Assembly (NCBI GenBank): GCA_020073525.1
Contig: JAIQFA010000001.1
Coordinates: 1-64,000, forward strand
Direction: 5' to 3'
DNA: 64,000 nucleotides
From: Terriglobia bacterium
GTDB lineage: Bacteria > Acidobacteriota > Terriglobia > Terriglobales > Acidobacteriaceae
Part shown: piece by piece, positions 8,680 through 17,230 of the stretch
How the letters are laid out: every line of letters starts with the position of its first letter
Position numbering within the stretch: the first letter of the stretch is position 1
The notes under the pieces: model-generated
What the model was told of the DNA's origin: nothing
What the model saw: only the letters and a program-made list of their open reading frames with translations
Databases searched by the model: none
Translations under genes and position numbers: made by a program

Positions 8680-8794
8680 TGGTGAATCCTTGATTCTAGC
8701 AAAGGAGCTGCGGACTGCGAGCCAAGAGATGCCAGTGCATGGGAGAACGTCGAAAGGGCGAGGAAGGGAGGGTTGCTCGGGGTTCTTTCCCGGT

Positions 8795-10060
8795 TTATTG
8801 CCCGGCGCGCATGGGCGAGACGATCAGTTGGCCGGAGGCACGTTTCTTGCTGTCGCCGCTCTTGTCGTGCTGGTAGAGCAGCGATAAGGCGCCTTCGGCG
8901 GACGTGGTCGCGCCCGCGAGTTCGGCGGCCAGACCCTGATAGGAACGGCCGATTTCGTGATTCCCCTGCGCGGCGACCGGGCTGCCTTTGTCAATTGCCG
9001 GTCCGATGACCTGGAAATTGTTGGGTACCTTCCACAGTACCTTGCAGTTGGTGGCTTTTTCGACATCTTCGTCGGTGAAGCCGGGAATCTTCTTATAACG
9101 ATTGAGAACGATCCGCAGGCGATCGCGGCCCGCGCCTTCCTGCAGGAACGTATGAATCCGACCGGCGCTCCAGAGGGAAACGACGTCGGTTTGCGCGACC
9201 AGCAGCACGGCGTTCGAAAGGTCGCAGATCATTTGCATGGTGGCATCCATCCGGCCGGAGCCATCAACCACCACGAAGTGATATTGGTTTACCAGCAGGT
9301 CGAAGAGACGAGCCAATTCCGACGCCGTGGGAACCCCGTTGTGTGGTTGCTGAGCGCCGGCCAGCAGATGAAGGCCGTTGCGATAGGGCGTCATCAGGCC
9401 ATCGAGCAGAGAACCGTCCATGCGATGCAGGTTCTGCAATGCATCGATCAAGGTGAATTGAGGCCGCAGATTTAGTTGCAGGGCCGTATGACCGATGGGA
9501 GCGAAATCGACCAGCACCACCCGCCCGTGAGCCTCCTGCAAGGCGACAGCGGTGTTGACCGCGGTAGTGGTAGCGCCAGCTCCACCTTTGGCGTTCAGAA
9601 AAGTGAAGACTCGGGCCTTGCTGGCACTGCGTTGTGCGCGGCTCAAAGTGGCTGAGAAACGGGTGAAGGCCTCGACCAGAGCTTCGCGGCTGGCGTTGTG
9701 ATCGAGAAACTCTCTCGCACCGGCTCGCATGGCAGAAACAATGTTCGTGGGCTGACTCATTTCGCCCACCGCAAAAATCGTAATCTCGGGAATGCTGGAA
9801 TGAATCAGTTCGATGGTGCGGATGGCGCGTTGCGGATTCTTGGGATCAATATTCACCAGGGCGACTTCAGCGCGCTGATCCTGCAATTGCCGCAAGACGG
9901 CATCGCTCGGCCCCGCGGGGAACCCGACGTGGCTCAACACGGTGCGGGCGAGGTTCGTACTCTCCACCCGGCTATTCAGTACGACGGATTGTTCGCGGTC
10001 CTCGGTGAGGATGGCGACAGCGATCCCGGGCATGACTCGATTCTCAGTGTTCATTGTCAT
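8795..10060 (-). CDS. CpaE/MinD-like ATPase with degenerate receiver domain
   Basis: From the ATG at 10060 (GGAAG eight bases upstream) the protein has 421 residues. Residues about 10-125 resemble a receiver-like fold (AVAILTEDREQS, AEVALVNID, ITIFAVGE). They are followed by a deviant Walker A (NAKGGAGATTTAVN), 'VVLVDFAPIG' and 'HFVVVDGSGRMDATM', typical of CpaE proteins that localise pilus assembly machinery. No pilus (tad/cpa) genes are near, so it is an orphan here. A role in polar localisation or in a scattered pilus system is inferred. Confidence 0.85.
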   Translation of the reverse strand: MTMNTENRVMPGIAVAILTEDREQSVVLNSRVESTNLARTVLSHVGFPAGPSDAVLRQLQDQRAEVALVNIDPKNPQRAIRTIELIHSSIPEITIFAVGEMSQPTNIVSAMRAGAREFLDHNASREALVEAFTRFSATLSRAQRSASKARVFTFLNAKGGAGATTTAVNTAVALQEAHGRVVLVDFAPIGHTALQLNLRPQFTLIDALQNLHRMDGSLLDGLMTPYRNGLHLLAGAQQPHNGVPTASELARLFDLLVNQYHFVVVDGSGRMDATMQMICDLSNAVLLVAQTDVVSLWSAGRIHTFLQEGAGRDRLRIVLNRYKKIPGFTDEDVEKATNCKVLWKVPNNFQVIGPAIDKGSPVAAQGNHEIGRSYQGLAAELAGATTSAEGALSLLYQHDKSGDSKKRASGQLIVSPMRAGQ

Positions 10061-10401
10061 GCTACGAACTTCCAGCGTCGCAGCCAAATGACCTTCGTAA
10101 CGAAGGGGACGGCAGACGAGGCGGCAGGTCGACGGCGGGTCTTCAAATAGGGGTAAGAATCCCCGCCAGTCTGCTGGTTTCATTGATTGTAAGGCAAAGG
10201 CGACCGCTTGAAAAGGACGCGAAAGGGGGCGGGGAAGGCCAGTCTCCGCTCAGGTGACAATTCGCCTCCAACACTGTCTTTTTCGAGAAGCATTGGTGGG
10301 CTCAAGACGCACACGTTGAGTTTTTACGAGGCATGGGGAGCCAGCTCTTTCTTCCGGATTTGCATTTTAGCCAAAGCTTCGCTTTGTAGTAACGTTTCTG
10401 C
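10061..10401. other. Divergent intergenic region with hairpin before the cytochrome start
   Basis: About 340 bases lie between the divergent CpaE-like and multihaem cytochrome genes, and probably hold both promoters. The only clear structure is CAAAGC-TTC-GCTTTG at 10372-10386, a 6-bp stem ending 15 bases before the cytochrome ATG, where it could affect ribosome access. I see no confident promoter or gene. Confidence 0.45.
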
Positions 10402-12045
10402 ATGAAACCTTGGAAACCTTTGCTCCTGCTCTGTGGCGTGATTCTTGTCGCGCTGGTCTTCTGCGGAGCGTGGCTGGTTTCGCGCGGCTTTAGCACTGCG
10501 GACGAGCCGTCGTATTTGGAGAGAGTTGCGGCTCGCACTGCACGTAACCTGGCAATCCCGCGAAAGGCTCGCCAGGAAGCGAACCCGTGGCAGGCTACAC
10601 CGGACGTTCTGAAAGAGGCGCGCGAGAGCTTCCTGGACCGTTGCGCGGTCTGCCATGGGCCGGACGGCGCTGGACGGACCGGAGTCGGCCGCAACCTCTA
10701 CCCCAAAGTTCCGGACTTGCGCTCGTCTCAAACGCAAAATCTAACGGACGGAGAGATTCGGTACATCATCCGGAACGGCGTGCGGCTCACCGGCATGCCG
10801 GGCTGGGCGAAGCCGCACGACGAGCAGACCGATGACAGCTGGAAGCTTGTCCTGTTGATCCGCAGTCTGCGCCAATTGACCAAGGAAGAGCATGAGCAGC
10901 AGGCAGCCTCAGTACATTCGGCTCACTACGTCGGCTCGCAGTCCTGCCAGAAATGCCACGCTCAAATCTACGAACGCTGGCGGAAAACGCCCATGGCGAA
11001 CGTCGTCCGCAATCCGCGCGAATTCCCGGACGCCATCATTCCCAATCTTGCCACGAATTCCGTTGCCAAGTTCACGAAGGACGAAGTGGCCCTGGTGTAC
11101 GGCAGCCTTTGGAAGCAACGTTATTTCACGAAAAGAGGAGACGATTACTATCCGGAACCGGCTCAATGGGATGTCACCAATCACGTCTGGAGGCCCTATT
11201 TTGTCGCCAACGGGAGCGACTGGTGGGCGCCGCTTTACCCGCCTGACAATATGCAGCGGCCCACGGGTCCCACATGCGATGGATGCCACTCGGTCGACTA
11301 CAACATCCACACCAAACAGGTGGCGGAGTGGAACGTTGGGTGTGAGAGGTGCCACGGTCCGGGAAGCGAGCATGTCGAGCATCCCTTTCGCGGAAACATC
11401 CTGAATCCGGCGCGAATAGACTACGTTCAGGCAAATGACACCTGCATCCAATGCCATTCCCAAGGACGCCCACTGACGAATCCTATCGAAGGGAAATATT
11501 ACGACTGGCCGGTTGGATACCACGTGGGACTCAACTTGCGCGATTATTGGCAACTGGAGGAGCACGCGCTGGGCGAGACCAGCTTTACCCACTACCCCGA
11601 CGGCACGGCTCACAAAAATCGCATGCAAGGGAATGATTTTGTGCAAAGCGTAATGTACCGGCGCGGGGTGACATGTTTCAGTTGCCACGATGTGCATGGC
11701 ACGGATAACTATGCGCAATTGCTGAAGCCTGCGGACCAATTATGTCTGGATTGCCACGGGCCGCTTTCGTTGAACGGCCCGCGCACCGGCACCATCGAAG
11801 AGCATACCCATCACAAAAAAGGATCTCCCGGAAGCAGTTGTATCGCCTGTCACATGCCGAAGATCGCGACGACAGTTGCGGACGTCAAGGTGCGCGCCCA
11901 TACCTTTGCCTTTATCACGCCAGCCATGACCAACAAATATAAGATCCCGAATCCGTGCACGATGTGCCACGCGGATAAGACCACCGCTTGGGCTGCGGAG
12001 GCCTTGCGGCACTGGCCGGAGCGCGCGCCCTGGCGCATGGAATGA
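10402..12045 (+). CDS. Nine-haem cytochrome c (monohaem domain fused to multihaem domain)
   Basis: An N-terminal hydrophobic segment (KPLLLLCGVILVALVFCGAWL) acts as signal or membrane anchor. A monohaem c-type domain follows (CAVCHGPDGAG, with Met ligand candidate GMPGW). The C-terminal part has eight further CxxCH sites: CQKCH, CDGCH, CERCH, CIQCH, CFSCH, CLDCH, CIACH and CTMCH. This resembles cytochrome c554-type multihaem proteins. It would be periplasmic and carry electrons, perhaps for respiration of a nitrogen or metal compound. There is no catalytic-lysine CxxCK haem, so it is not an NrfA-type reductase. It appears to be transcribed alone. Confidence 0.9.
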   Translation: MKPWKPLLLLCGVILVALVFCGAWLVSRGFSTADEPSYLERVAARTARNLAIPRKARQEANPWQATPDVLKEARESFLDRCAVCHGPDGAGRTGVGRNLYPKVPDLRSSQTQNLTDGEIRYIIRNGVRLTGMPGWAKPHDEQTDDSWKLVLLIRSLRQLTKEEHEQQAASVHSAHYVGSQSCQKCHAQIYERWRKTPMANVVRNPREFPDAIIPNLATNSVAKFTKDEVALVYGSLWKQRYFTKRGDDYYPEPAQWDVTNHVWRPYFVANGSDWWAPLYPPDNMQRPTGPTCDGCHSVDYNIHTKQVAEWNVGCERCHGPGSEHVEHPFRGNILNPARIDYVQANDTCIQCHSQGRPLTNPIEGKYYDWPVGYHVGLNLRDYWQLEEHALGETSFTHYPDGTAHKNRMQGNDFVQSVMYRRGVTCFSCHDVHGTDNYAQLLKPADQLCLDCHGPLSLNGPRTGTIEEHTHHKKGSPGSSCIACHMPKIATTVADVKVRAHTFAFITPAMTNKYKIPNPCTMCHADKTTAWAAEALRHWPERAPWRME

Positions 12046-12100
12046 AATCTAGTCGAACCGCCGATTGCGGTTGGATGCCGAGGTGTCGGAAAGCCAGGCC

Positions 12101-12499
12101 TCAGCGTGGTATCTGGCCGGAAGTCCCTCCGGCGGCACCGGCGGCGGAAACTCGGACGAATTGAACAATGGGCTCGTTGGCGGGCAAGTACTCGTAGGAA
12201 GCGAATTGCGCGGCGATTCCGTTTCGCTGTCCGGCCAGAGAAGTGGCGGCCCGCAACACCCGTCCCCGACACCGGACCGGCATGTTTTCCGCCAAGGTGA
12301 TTTCGGAGGGCATGGTGAAAGTCAGTTCCACGATCGCGCCCTGCGGCAGAGCTGTCTCGGCGTAAAAGAAGATTCCACGACCACTCAAATCCTGGGTAAA
12401 TCCGGGTACAGTCCGTCCCTCGAAGTGAACGGCCACGGGCAGGTGTACTTCGAAACGCTGCGCGCCCCGACGTTCCAGACGATTGGGATCTGCACTCAT
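12101..12499 (-). CDS. PilZ domain protein (putative c-di-GMP receptor)
   Basis: A 132-residue single-domain protein. 'ERRGAQRFEV' gives the RxxxR motif and 'DLSGRGIFFY' the (D/N)xSxxG motif that bind cyclic di-GMP, with a beta-barrel pattern to about residue 115. The C-terminus is Ala/Gly-rich. PilZ proteins transmit c-di-GMP signals to motility, exopolysaccharide or pilus systems; the partner cannot be inferred here. Confidence 0.88.
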   Translation of the reverse strand: MSADPNRLERRGAQRFEVHLPVAVHFEGRTVPGFTQDLSGRGIFFYAETALPQGAIVELTFTMPSEITLAENMPVRCRGRVLRAATSLAGQRNGIAAQFASYEYLPANEPIVQFVRVSAAGAAGGTSGQIPR

Positions 12500-12712
12500 G
12501 GTTTGCCCTTCCCGGCTCCTTCAGTGGACTTTCACTCTATCGCGGATCGTCCCGGCAGGGAAGTTGCAAGTCGGTCACGTGGCGGAGCTGTGGAAAACTG
12601 TCTGTAAAGTAAACATCCGTAGCTTCCGGCGCACACTGAGGACAACCCTCGGGCGCGTCGCATCGTCCGGCCGGTTGCCGTCATCTGCAAGATGTGAAAA
12701 AGTTCTAAAAGA

Positions 12713-14074
12713 GTGAGCGAGGAACAACATTCCGTCGCGGCCGCTGAAACGGACGTGAAAATCGCGTCTTCTCCGAAATGGGCGACAACCCTGCGCGCCC
12801 TGCGCCACCGTAATTTTCAGCTTTTTTTCAGCGGGCAGATGATCTCGCTCACTGGCACCTGGATGCAGAGCGTGGCCCAGGCGTGGCTGGTGTACCGTCT
12901 AACGAACTCTGCTCTCTTGCTCGGGAGCGTCGGCTTTGCCAGCCAGATACCCGTTTTCCTGGTCGCTCCTTTAGGCGGAATTACCTCCGATCGCACCAAC
13001 CGCCAACGGCTGATCATCGCCACGCAGATATCCTCCATGATTCTTGCCGGGATTCTCGCTTGGCTCACCCTGACCGGCCGCGTCGAGGTCTGGCATATTT
13101 TCGTGTTGGCCGCTTTGCTTGGAGTGGTGAACGCATTCGATATCCCGGGGCGACAGTCATTCCTTATTGACATGGTCGGCCGAGAGGATTTGATGAATGC
13201 CATCGCGCTGAATTCGTCTATGTTCAATGGCGCGCGCGTGATCGGTCCTGCGGTTGCTGGAATTCTGGTAGCGAGAATCGGCGAAGGCTGGTGCTTTGCC
13301 GCCAACGCACTGAGCTACATCGCTGTGATCATCGGCCTGTTGATGATGAACGTGCAAAGCCCGGCGCGCAGCACCGAGCATTCGCCGTTGGAAGATATTG
13401 TGGAAGGTTTCCGTTGGGTCAACCAGACGCGAATCATCCGGATGCTGCTTTTGCTGATTGGACTGGTAAGCCTGGTCGGCATGCCCTACACGGTATTGAT
13501 GCCAGTTTTCGCTGACAAGATTCTGCACGGGGGCGCGCGCGGCTTGGGTATTCTGATGGGCGCCACGGGCGTGGGCGCTCTGTTTGGCGCCTTGACGCTC
13601 GCCGCCAAGACTGGAGTGAAAGGTCTTGGCCGGTGGGTCGCGATTACCTGTGCCAGTCTCGGGATCAGCTTGGTTTGCTTCTCTTTCTCGACGTCATTCT
13701 GGTTGTCCGCTGCCCTGCTGCTGCCTGCCGGCTATTCGATGATGTTGCAGATGGCCTGCTCGAACACGCTGATCCAGACTATGGTGCCCGATCAACTCCG
13801 CGGCCGCGTGATGTCGCTGTATTCAATGATGTTCATGGGAATGGCCCCCTTCGGAGCTTTCTTTGGAGGAGCGTTGGCGCAGCACGCCGGCGCACCGATC
13901 ACAGTCGCCGCCGGAGGGGTGGCCTGCATCTTGGGCGCAATCTGGTTTGGACGTGCGCTGCCGGATCTGCGCATCGAAGCGCGGCGGCTGATCATCGCAC
14001 AGGGTTTGGCCGGCGGCGAGCCTGAGCAGGAACTCAACGCCCAGCCCGTGGAAGAGGCCGGGGCGTCTAATTGA
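12713..14074 (+). CDS. MFS transporter, DHA3/enterobactin-exporter type
   Basis: A 453-residue protein with about 12 hydrophobic segments. 'FRNFQLFFSGQMISLTGTWMQSVAQAWLVYRLT'-like sequence near the N-terminus and 'LGGITSDRTNRQRLI' in the loop between helices 2 and 3 are typical of MFS_3 exporters. The start is a GTG. The last residues (after about 425) are a soluble tail. It overlaps the convergent substrate-binding-protein gene by eight bases. The substrate is unknown; efflux of a small molecule is most likely. Confidence 0.88.
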   Translation: MSEEQHSVAAAETDVKIASSPKWATTLRALRHRNFQLFFSGQMISLTGTWMQSVAQAWLVYRLTNSALLLGSVGFASQIPVFLVAPLGGITSDRTNRQRLIIATQISSMILAGILAWLTLTGRVEVWHIFVLAALLGVVNAFDIPGRQSFLIDMVGREDLMNAIALNSSMFNGARVIGPAVAGILVARIGEGWCFAANALSYIAVIIGLLMMNVQSPARSTEHSPLEDIVEGFRWVNQTRIIRMLLLLIGLVSLVGMPYTVLMPVFADKILHGGARGLGILMGATGVGALFGALTLAAKTGVKGLGRWVAITCASLGISLVCFSFSTSFWLSAALLLPAGYSMMLQMACSNTLIQTMVPDQLRGRVMSLYSMMFMGMAPFGAFFGGALAQHAGAPITVAAGGVACILGAIWFGRALPDLRIEARRLIIAQGLAGGEPEQELNAQPVEEAGASN

Positions 14075-14963
14075 CCAGTTTGCGCTGTTGCAGAAACTCT
14101 TTCACAACTTCGGCCGCGTCGCGATGTTGTCCATCCACCACGTAATTCAGCCGCCGCATGTCGTCGTCGGAGATGGCTCCCGCTAGTTCGCCAAGCGCCG
14201 CTCCAACTTCGGGATGTTGCTTCAGCATCTCGCCGCGCATCACGGCTACCGCCTCGTACGGAGGGAAATAATGATGGTCATCCTCCAACACAACAAGGTC
14301 GAGCGCCGGAATCAATCCATCCGTGTTGTTGCCCGCAATCAAGTCCACCTGGCGTTCTTTGAGCGCTCGCGTGATCAGCCCGAGATCCATGATGCGTGGC
14401 GGCTCGGCAAAGCGCAGTCCATAGCTTGCTACCAAACCTTTGTACCCATCCGGACGTTCCATGAATTCGTATCCGAAACCGGCGCGCCACTGCGGAGTAA
14501 ATGCAGCTGCCTGCGACATCGTCTTCAGGTGTAGACGGCGGGCGTCATTGCCGCGGATCACCATGGCGAAGGTGTCGTCAAAACCGAGGGGTGGTCCCAC
14601 GTTGAGGCCAAACTTGCTTTCATAGCCCTGCTTCACGCGTTGATAGACTTCCACCTTGTCACCGCTGGGTGGCTGCTTGAGAACCGCGGTCAGTGCCGTG
14701 CCGGTATATTCCGGGTAGATGTCGATTCGCCCGGCGAGGATCGCTTGCTGGCAGATGAATGTGCCTGCCAGGTAGAAACGGCGCTCCACGGGCAGGTGAG
14801 TGCGAGCCTCGATGATTTGAGCGAACAGTTCTCCCAGAATGAGTTGCTCGGTAAAGTTTTTGGATCCAACTACAATTCGATCCGCGTGCCGTTTACAGCC
14901 GACCACCGGCAAAAGAAGCAGCAAGCAGAGCAATAGGAAGATCGATGTTAGATGACGGGTCAA
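14067..14963 (-). CDS. Glycine betaine/choline-type ABC transporter substrate-binding lipoprotein
   Basis: The signal peptide ends in a lipobox (LPVVGC), so this is a lipoprotein. 'IVVGSKNFTEQLILGELFAQIIE' followed by 'AGRIDIYPEYTGTALTAVL' is the OpuAC/YehZ (OsmF) family signature, and 'DLGLITRALKERQVDLIAGNNTDGLIPALDLVVLEDD' forms the second lobe. It is likely to bind a quaternary ammonium osmoprotectant or a related compound. It follows the permease gene after a 110-base gap holding a hairpin repeat. Confidence 0.88.
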   Translation of the reverse strand: MTRHLTSIFLLLCLLLLLPVVGCKRHADRIVVGSKNFTEQLILGELFAQIIEARTHLPVERRFYLAGTFICQQAILAGRIDIYPEYTGTALTAVLKQPPSGDKVEVYQRVKQGYESKFGLNVGPPLGFDDTFAMVIRGNDARRLHLKTMSQAAAFTPQWRAGFGYEFMERPDGYKGLVASYGLRFAEPPRIMDLGLITRALKERQVDLIAGNNTDGLIPALDLVVLEDDHHYFPPYEAVAVMRGEMLKQHPEVGAALGELAGAISDDDMRRLNYVVDGQHRDAAEVVKEFLQQRKLVN

Positions 14964-14978
14964 TTTGCGAAAACCTTC

Positions 14979-15047
14979 ACCACAAAGGGCACGAAGTCAC
15001 ACGAAGGAGGCCCAAAAACCTTCGCGATACTTCGTGTCCTTTGTGGT
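14979..15047. repeat. Inverted repeat with about 9-bp units (CACAAAGGG type)
   Basis: ACCACAAAGGGCACGAAG (from 14979) and CTTCGTGTCCTTTGTGGT (to 15047) form an 18-bp stem with one mismatch. The arms are built from units of about 9 bp. It lies between the permease and the binding-protein gene of the same transporter and might reduce or adjust readthrough. A cousin with CACAGAGG units is at 40205-40280. Confidence 0.75.
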
Positions 15048-15073
15048 TGATGGGCCTTTCTTCCAATCTCGAA

Positions 15074-15718
15074 CTACGATTTCAAACGCAGGGACCCCAG
15101 TCGCCGCTCCAGCCTTCCAAGCAGAAAGTCGGCCACTAGCGCCAACAGTGCCGCGGGAACGGCGCCTGCCAAGATCACTTGGTTGTTGACCATGGCCAGT
15201 CCGCGGAAAATAAATTCTCCCAGTCCTCCCGCGCCAATCGCAGCGGCGATGGTGGCCAGCCCGATGGAGAGTACCGTCGCGATTCGCACGCCCGCCACGA
15301 TGACTCCCGAGGCGAGCGGCAATTCCACCTGAAAGAGCAACTGTAGATCGGTCAATCCCATAGCGCGCCCGGCTTCGACCATAGCTGGGTCGACGCTCTG
15401 AATGCCCGCGTAAGTATTGCGAATCAGCGGCAACAACGCATAGAGCGCCAGCGCCAGGATCGCGAGCCGGCCTCCCCGTTCCCCAATCCACGGTGCTGGA
15501 AGGAGAAATCCGAACAAAGCCAGGCTGGGGATGGTCTGAATGATGTTTGCGCCACCCAGCACCGGCTTGCTGAGTTGCGGAACGCGCGTGATCAGGATGC
15601 CCAGCGGAATACCGACGAGCGCCGCGAGCAGTGTTGCCACGCCTGCCAGTGTGATGTGCTCAAGTATGAGATCGAGCACCTGCTGGCGATTTGTCATCAT
15701 GAAGTGCAGGAAATTCAT
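15074..15718 (-). CDS. Glycine betaine/choline-type ABC transporter permease
   Basis: From the ATG at 15718 (AGAGGTG upstream) the protein has 214 residues; the frame continues upstream into the ATPase gene, but that part lacks similarity. 'HITLAGVATLLAALVGIPLGILITRVP' and the EAA-like loop 'EAGRAMGLTDLQLLFQVELPLASGVIVAGVRIA' identify an OpuBB/OsmW/YehY permease with about five helices. It begins 16 bases after the ATPase stop. Confidence 0.9.
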   Translation of the reverse strand: MNFLHFMMTNRQQVLDLILEHITLAGVATLLAALVGIPLGILITRVPQLSKPVLGGANIIQTIPSLALFGFLLPAPWIGERGGRLAILALALYALLPLIRNTYAGIQSVDPAMVEAGRAMGLTDLQLLFQVELPLASGVIVAGVRIATVLSIGLATIAAAIGAGGLGEFIFRGLAMVNNQVILAGAVPAALLALVADFLLGRLERRLGSLRLKS

Positions 15719-15734
15719 GCCGATCACCTCTTGA

Positions 15735-16496
15735 TCACTCTGGATCCGGCAACCCGGAGAATGCTTCCATGTAGGCTCGCACGAGCGGGTCCCGGGAGCG
15801 CGAAAACTCCGCCACGGGAAGATCAACGACTAGGCGGCCCTCTTCCATTAACGCGATGCGGTCGGCCAGCAGCAGAGCTTCCCGCAGATCGTGGGTTACA
15901 AAGACCACCGCTTTCTGCATACGCTGCTGCAGCGCGCGAAATTCTTTCTGCATTTCCGACCTGGTGATGGCATCGAGTGCGCCGAAAGCTTCGTCGAGAA
16001 TCAGAATCGGCGGATCAGCCGCCAGCGCTCGCGCCACTCCCACTCGTTGCCGCTGACCTCCGGAGAGTTGGCTGGGATACCGGGATGCCAAGTCTTCACT
16101 CAGTCCCACTGTGGCCAGTAACTCTCTTACCCGAGCCTCCACGCGTGGCCGTGGCCAGTTCTCGATGCGCGGCACCAGTGCAATGTTGCGCTCCACCGTG
16201 AAGTGTGGGAACAAGCCGCCGTCCTGAATGACGTATCCGATGCTTCGCCGCAACTGAATGGGATTCCATTCCACCGTACGGAGTCCGTTCACGCGGACTT
16301 CGCCTGCGGTCGGCAACAACAGCCGGTTGATCAGCTTCAGGGCAGTCGTTTTCCCTGAGCCGCTGCGCCCCAGCAGAACCAGGGTCTCGCCCTGCTTCAC
16401 GGATAGCACCAGGTCTTGCAGCAGCGGGTGTCCGTTCAGGCGGAAAGAAGCATGGTCAAATTCGATCGCCGGTGGGTGGCTGGGAGGAGCAGTCAT
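15735..16496 (-). CDS. Glycine betaine/choline-type ABC transporter ATP-binding protein
   Basis: Walker A (LLGRSGSGKTTALKLINRL), Q-loop ('YVIQDGGLFPHFTVERNIALVP'), signature LSGGQRQRVG, Walker B ('PPILILDEAFGALDA') and the H-loop ('VVFVTHDLREAL') are complete in 253 residues. The OpuBA/YehX type lacks the C-terminal CBS pair of OpuAA. It starts 32 bases after npdG ends, so the transporter may be cotranscribed with the F420 operon. Confidence 0.92.
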   Translation of the reverse strand: MTAPPSHPPAIEFDHASFRLNGHPLLQDLVLSVKQGETLVLLGRSGSGKTTALKLINRLLLPTAGEVRVNGLRTVEWNPIQLRRSIGYVIQDGGLFPHFTVERNIALVPRIENWPRPRVEARVRELLATVGLSEDLASRYPSQLSGGQRQRVGVARALAADPPILILDEAFGALDAITRSEMQKEFRALQQRMQKAVVFVTHDLREALLLADRIALMEEGRLVVDLPVAEFSRSRDPLVRAYMEAFSGLPDPE

Positions 16497-16528
16497 GTCG
16501 TAGTAGATCGTCGAACTATGCCGGTCGC

Positions 16529-17230
16529 CTACCGTGAAGCTGGCGCAGTTTTGTACGCGGCGTCGGGCAACCCGGTGATCCGTATTCCACCGTGCCCTTT
16601 ATGCCGGATGTTGAGACCAATCAGGAGCGCGGTGATCTGTTCGACGATGCGCGCGTTCTCAAGTTTTCCGCCATCAATTGCGCGCACGCGTCGGATTTTC
16701 GCTGCGAGATCCATCGCGACCTGCGTGGCATTGGGATCATCGCTGCACACGACGACGTCGCAATCTACGTCTTCGTCACCATTGAGTACGTCGGCAGAAA
16801 CGTTCTGGAATGCGGCTGCGACCGAGACGCCCTTCGGAACAAACTCGGCGGTTTGTTGCGCAGCCGAGCCTTGCCACACGCCAATGGTGCGGCTAGCGCG
16901 ACCGCCAATGCTTGCCGCCAGGGGAACCGTGGCATCGATCAGAACACTTCCCGGACGGATCGCCGGCTTCAACTGCTTCAGGAGCGCGGCCTGCCCTTCG
17001 AATGGAACCGTTAGCACCAGGAGGTCGCTGGCGGCGCAAGCTGCCGAATTTTCCATGCCGGAAACCTGAGCATTTGCGCCAACACGCTTGCGAATTCCTT
17101 CTGCGGTCTGCTCTGCTCGGGGGGCATCGCGCGAGCCGATGATGACGGTCTCTCCTGCGCGGACCCAGCGCAGCGCGAGGCCCATCCCCGCCGGGCCGGT
17201 ACCTCCGATGACGGCGATGGCGCGGCTCAT
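16529..17230 (-). CDS. npdG: NADPH-dependent F420 reductase
   Basis: The Rossmann start 'SRAIAVIGGTGPAGMGLALRWVRAGETVIIGSRD' carries the GxGxxG-type loop and the SRD that selects NADP. 'VLTVPFEGQAALLKQLKP' and 'SDDPNATQVAMDLAAKIRRVRAIDGGKLENARIVEQITALLIGLN' are characteristic of archaeal-type Fno/NpdG. It reversibly transfers hydride between NADPH and F420, supplying F420H2. The ATG at 17230 overlaps the cofH stop (ATGA), which sets the start and gives 233 residues. It is the last F420 gene of the operon. Confidence 0.9.
   Translation of the reverse strand: MSRAIAVIGGTGPAGMGLALRWVRAGETVIIGSRDAPRAEQTAEGIRKRVGANAQVSGMENSAACAASDLLVLTVPFEGQAALLKQLKPAIRPGSVLIDATVPLAASIGGRASRTIGVWQGSAAQQTAEFVPKGVSVAAAFQNVSADVLNGDEDVDCDVVVCSDDPNATQVAMDLAAKIRRVRAIDGGKLENARIVEQITALLIGLNIRHKGHGGIRITGLPDAAYKTAPASR

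Noticed and set aside
10909..11739. 276-codon minus-strand frame inside the multihaem cytochrome gene
   Set aside because: The plus strand carries nine haem motifs in frame; the antisense frame has no family features.
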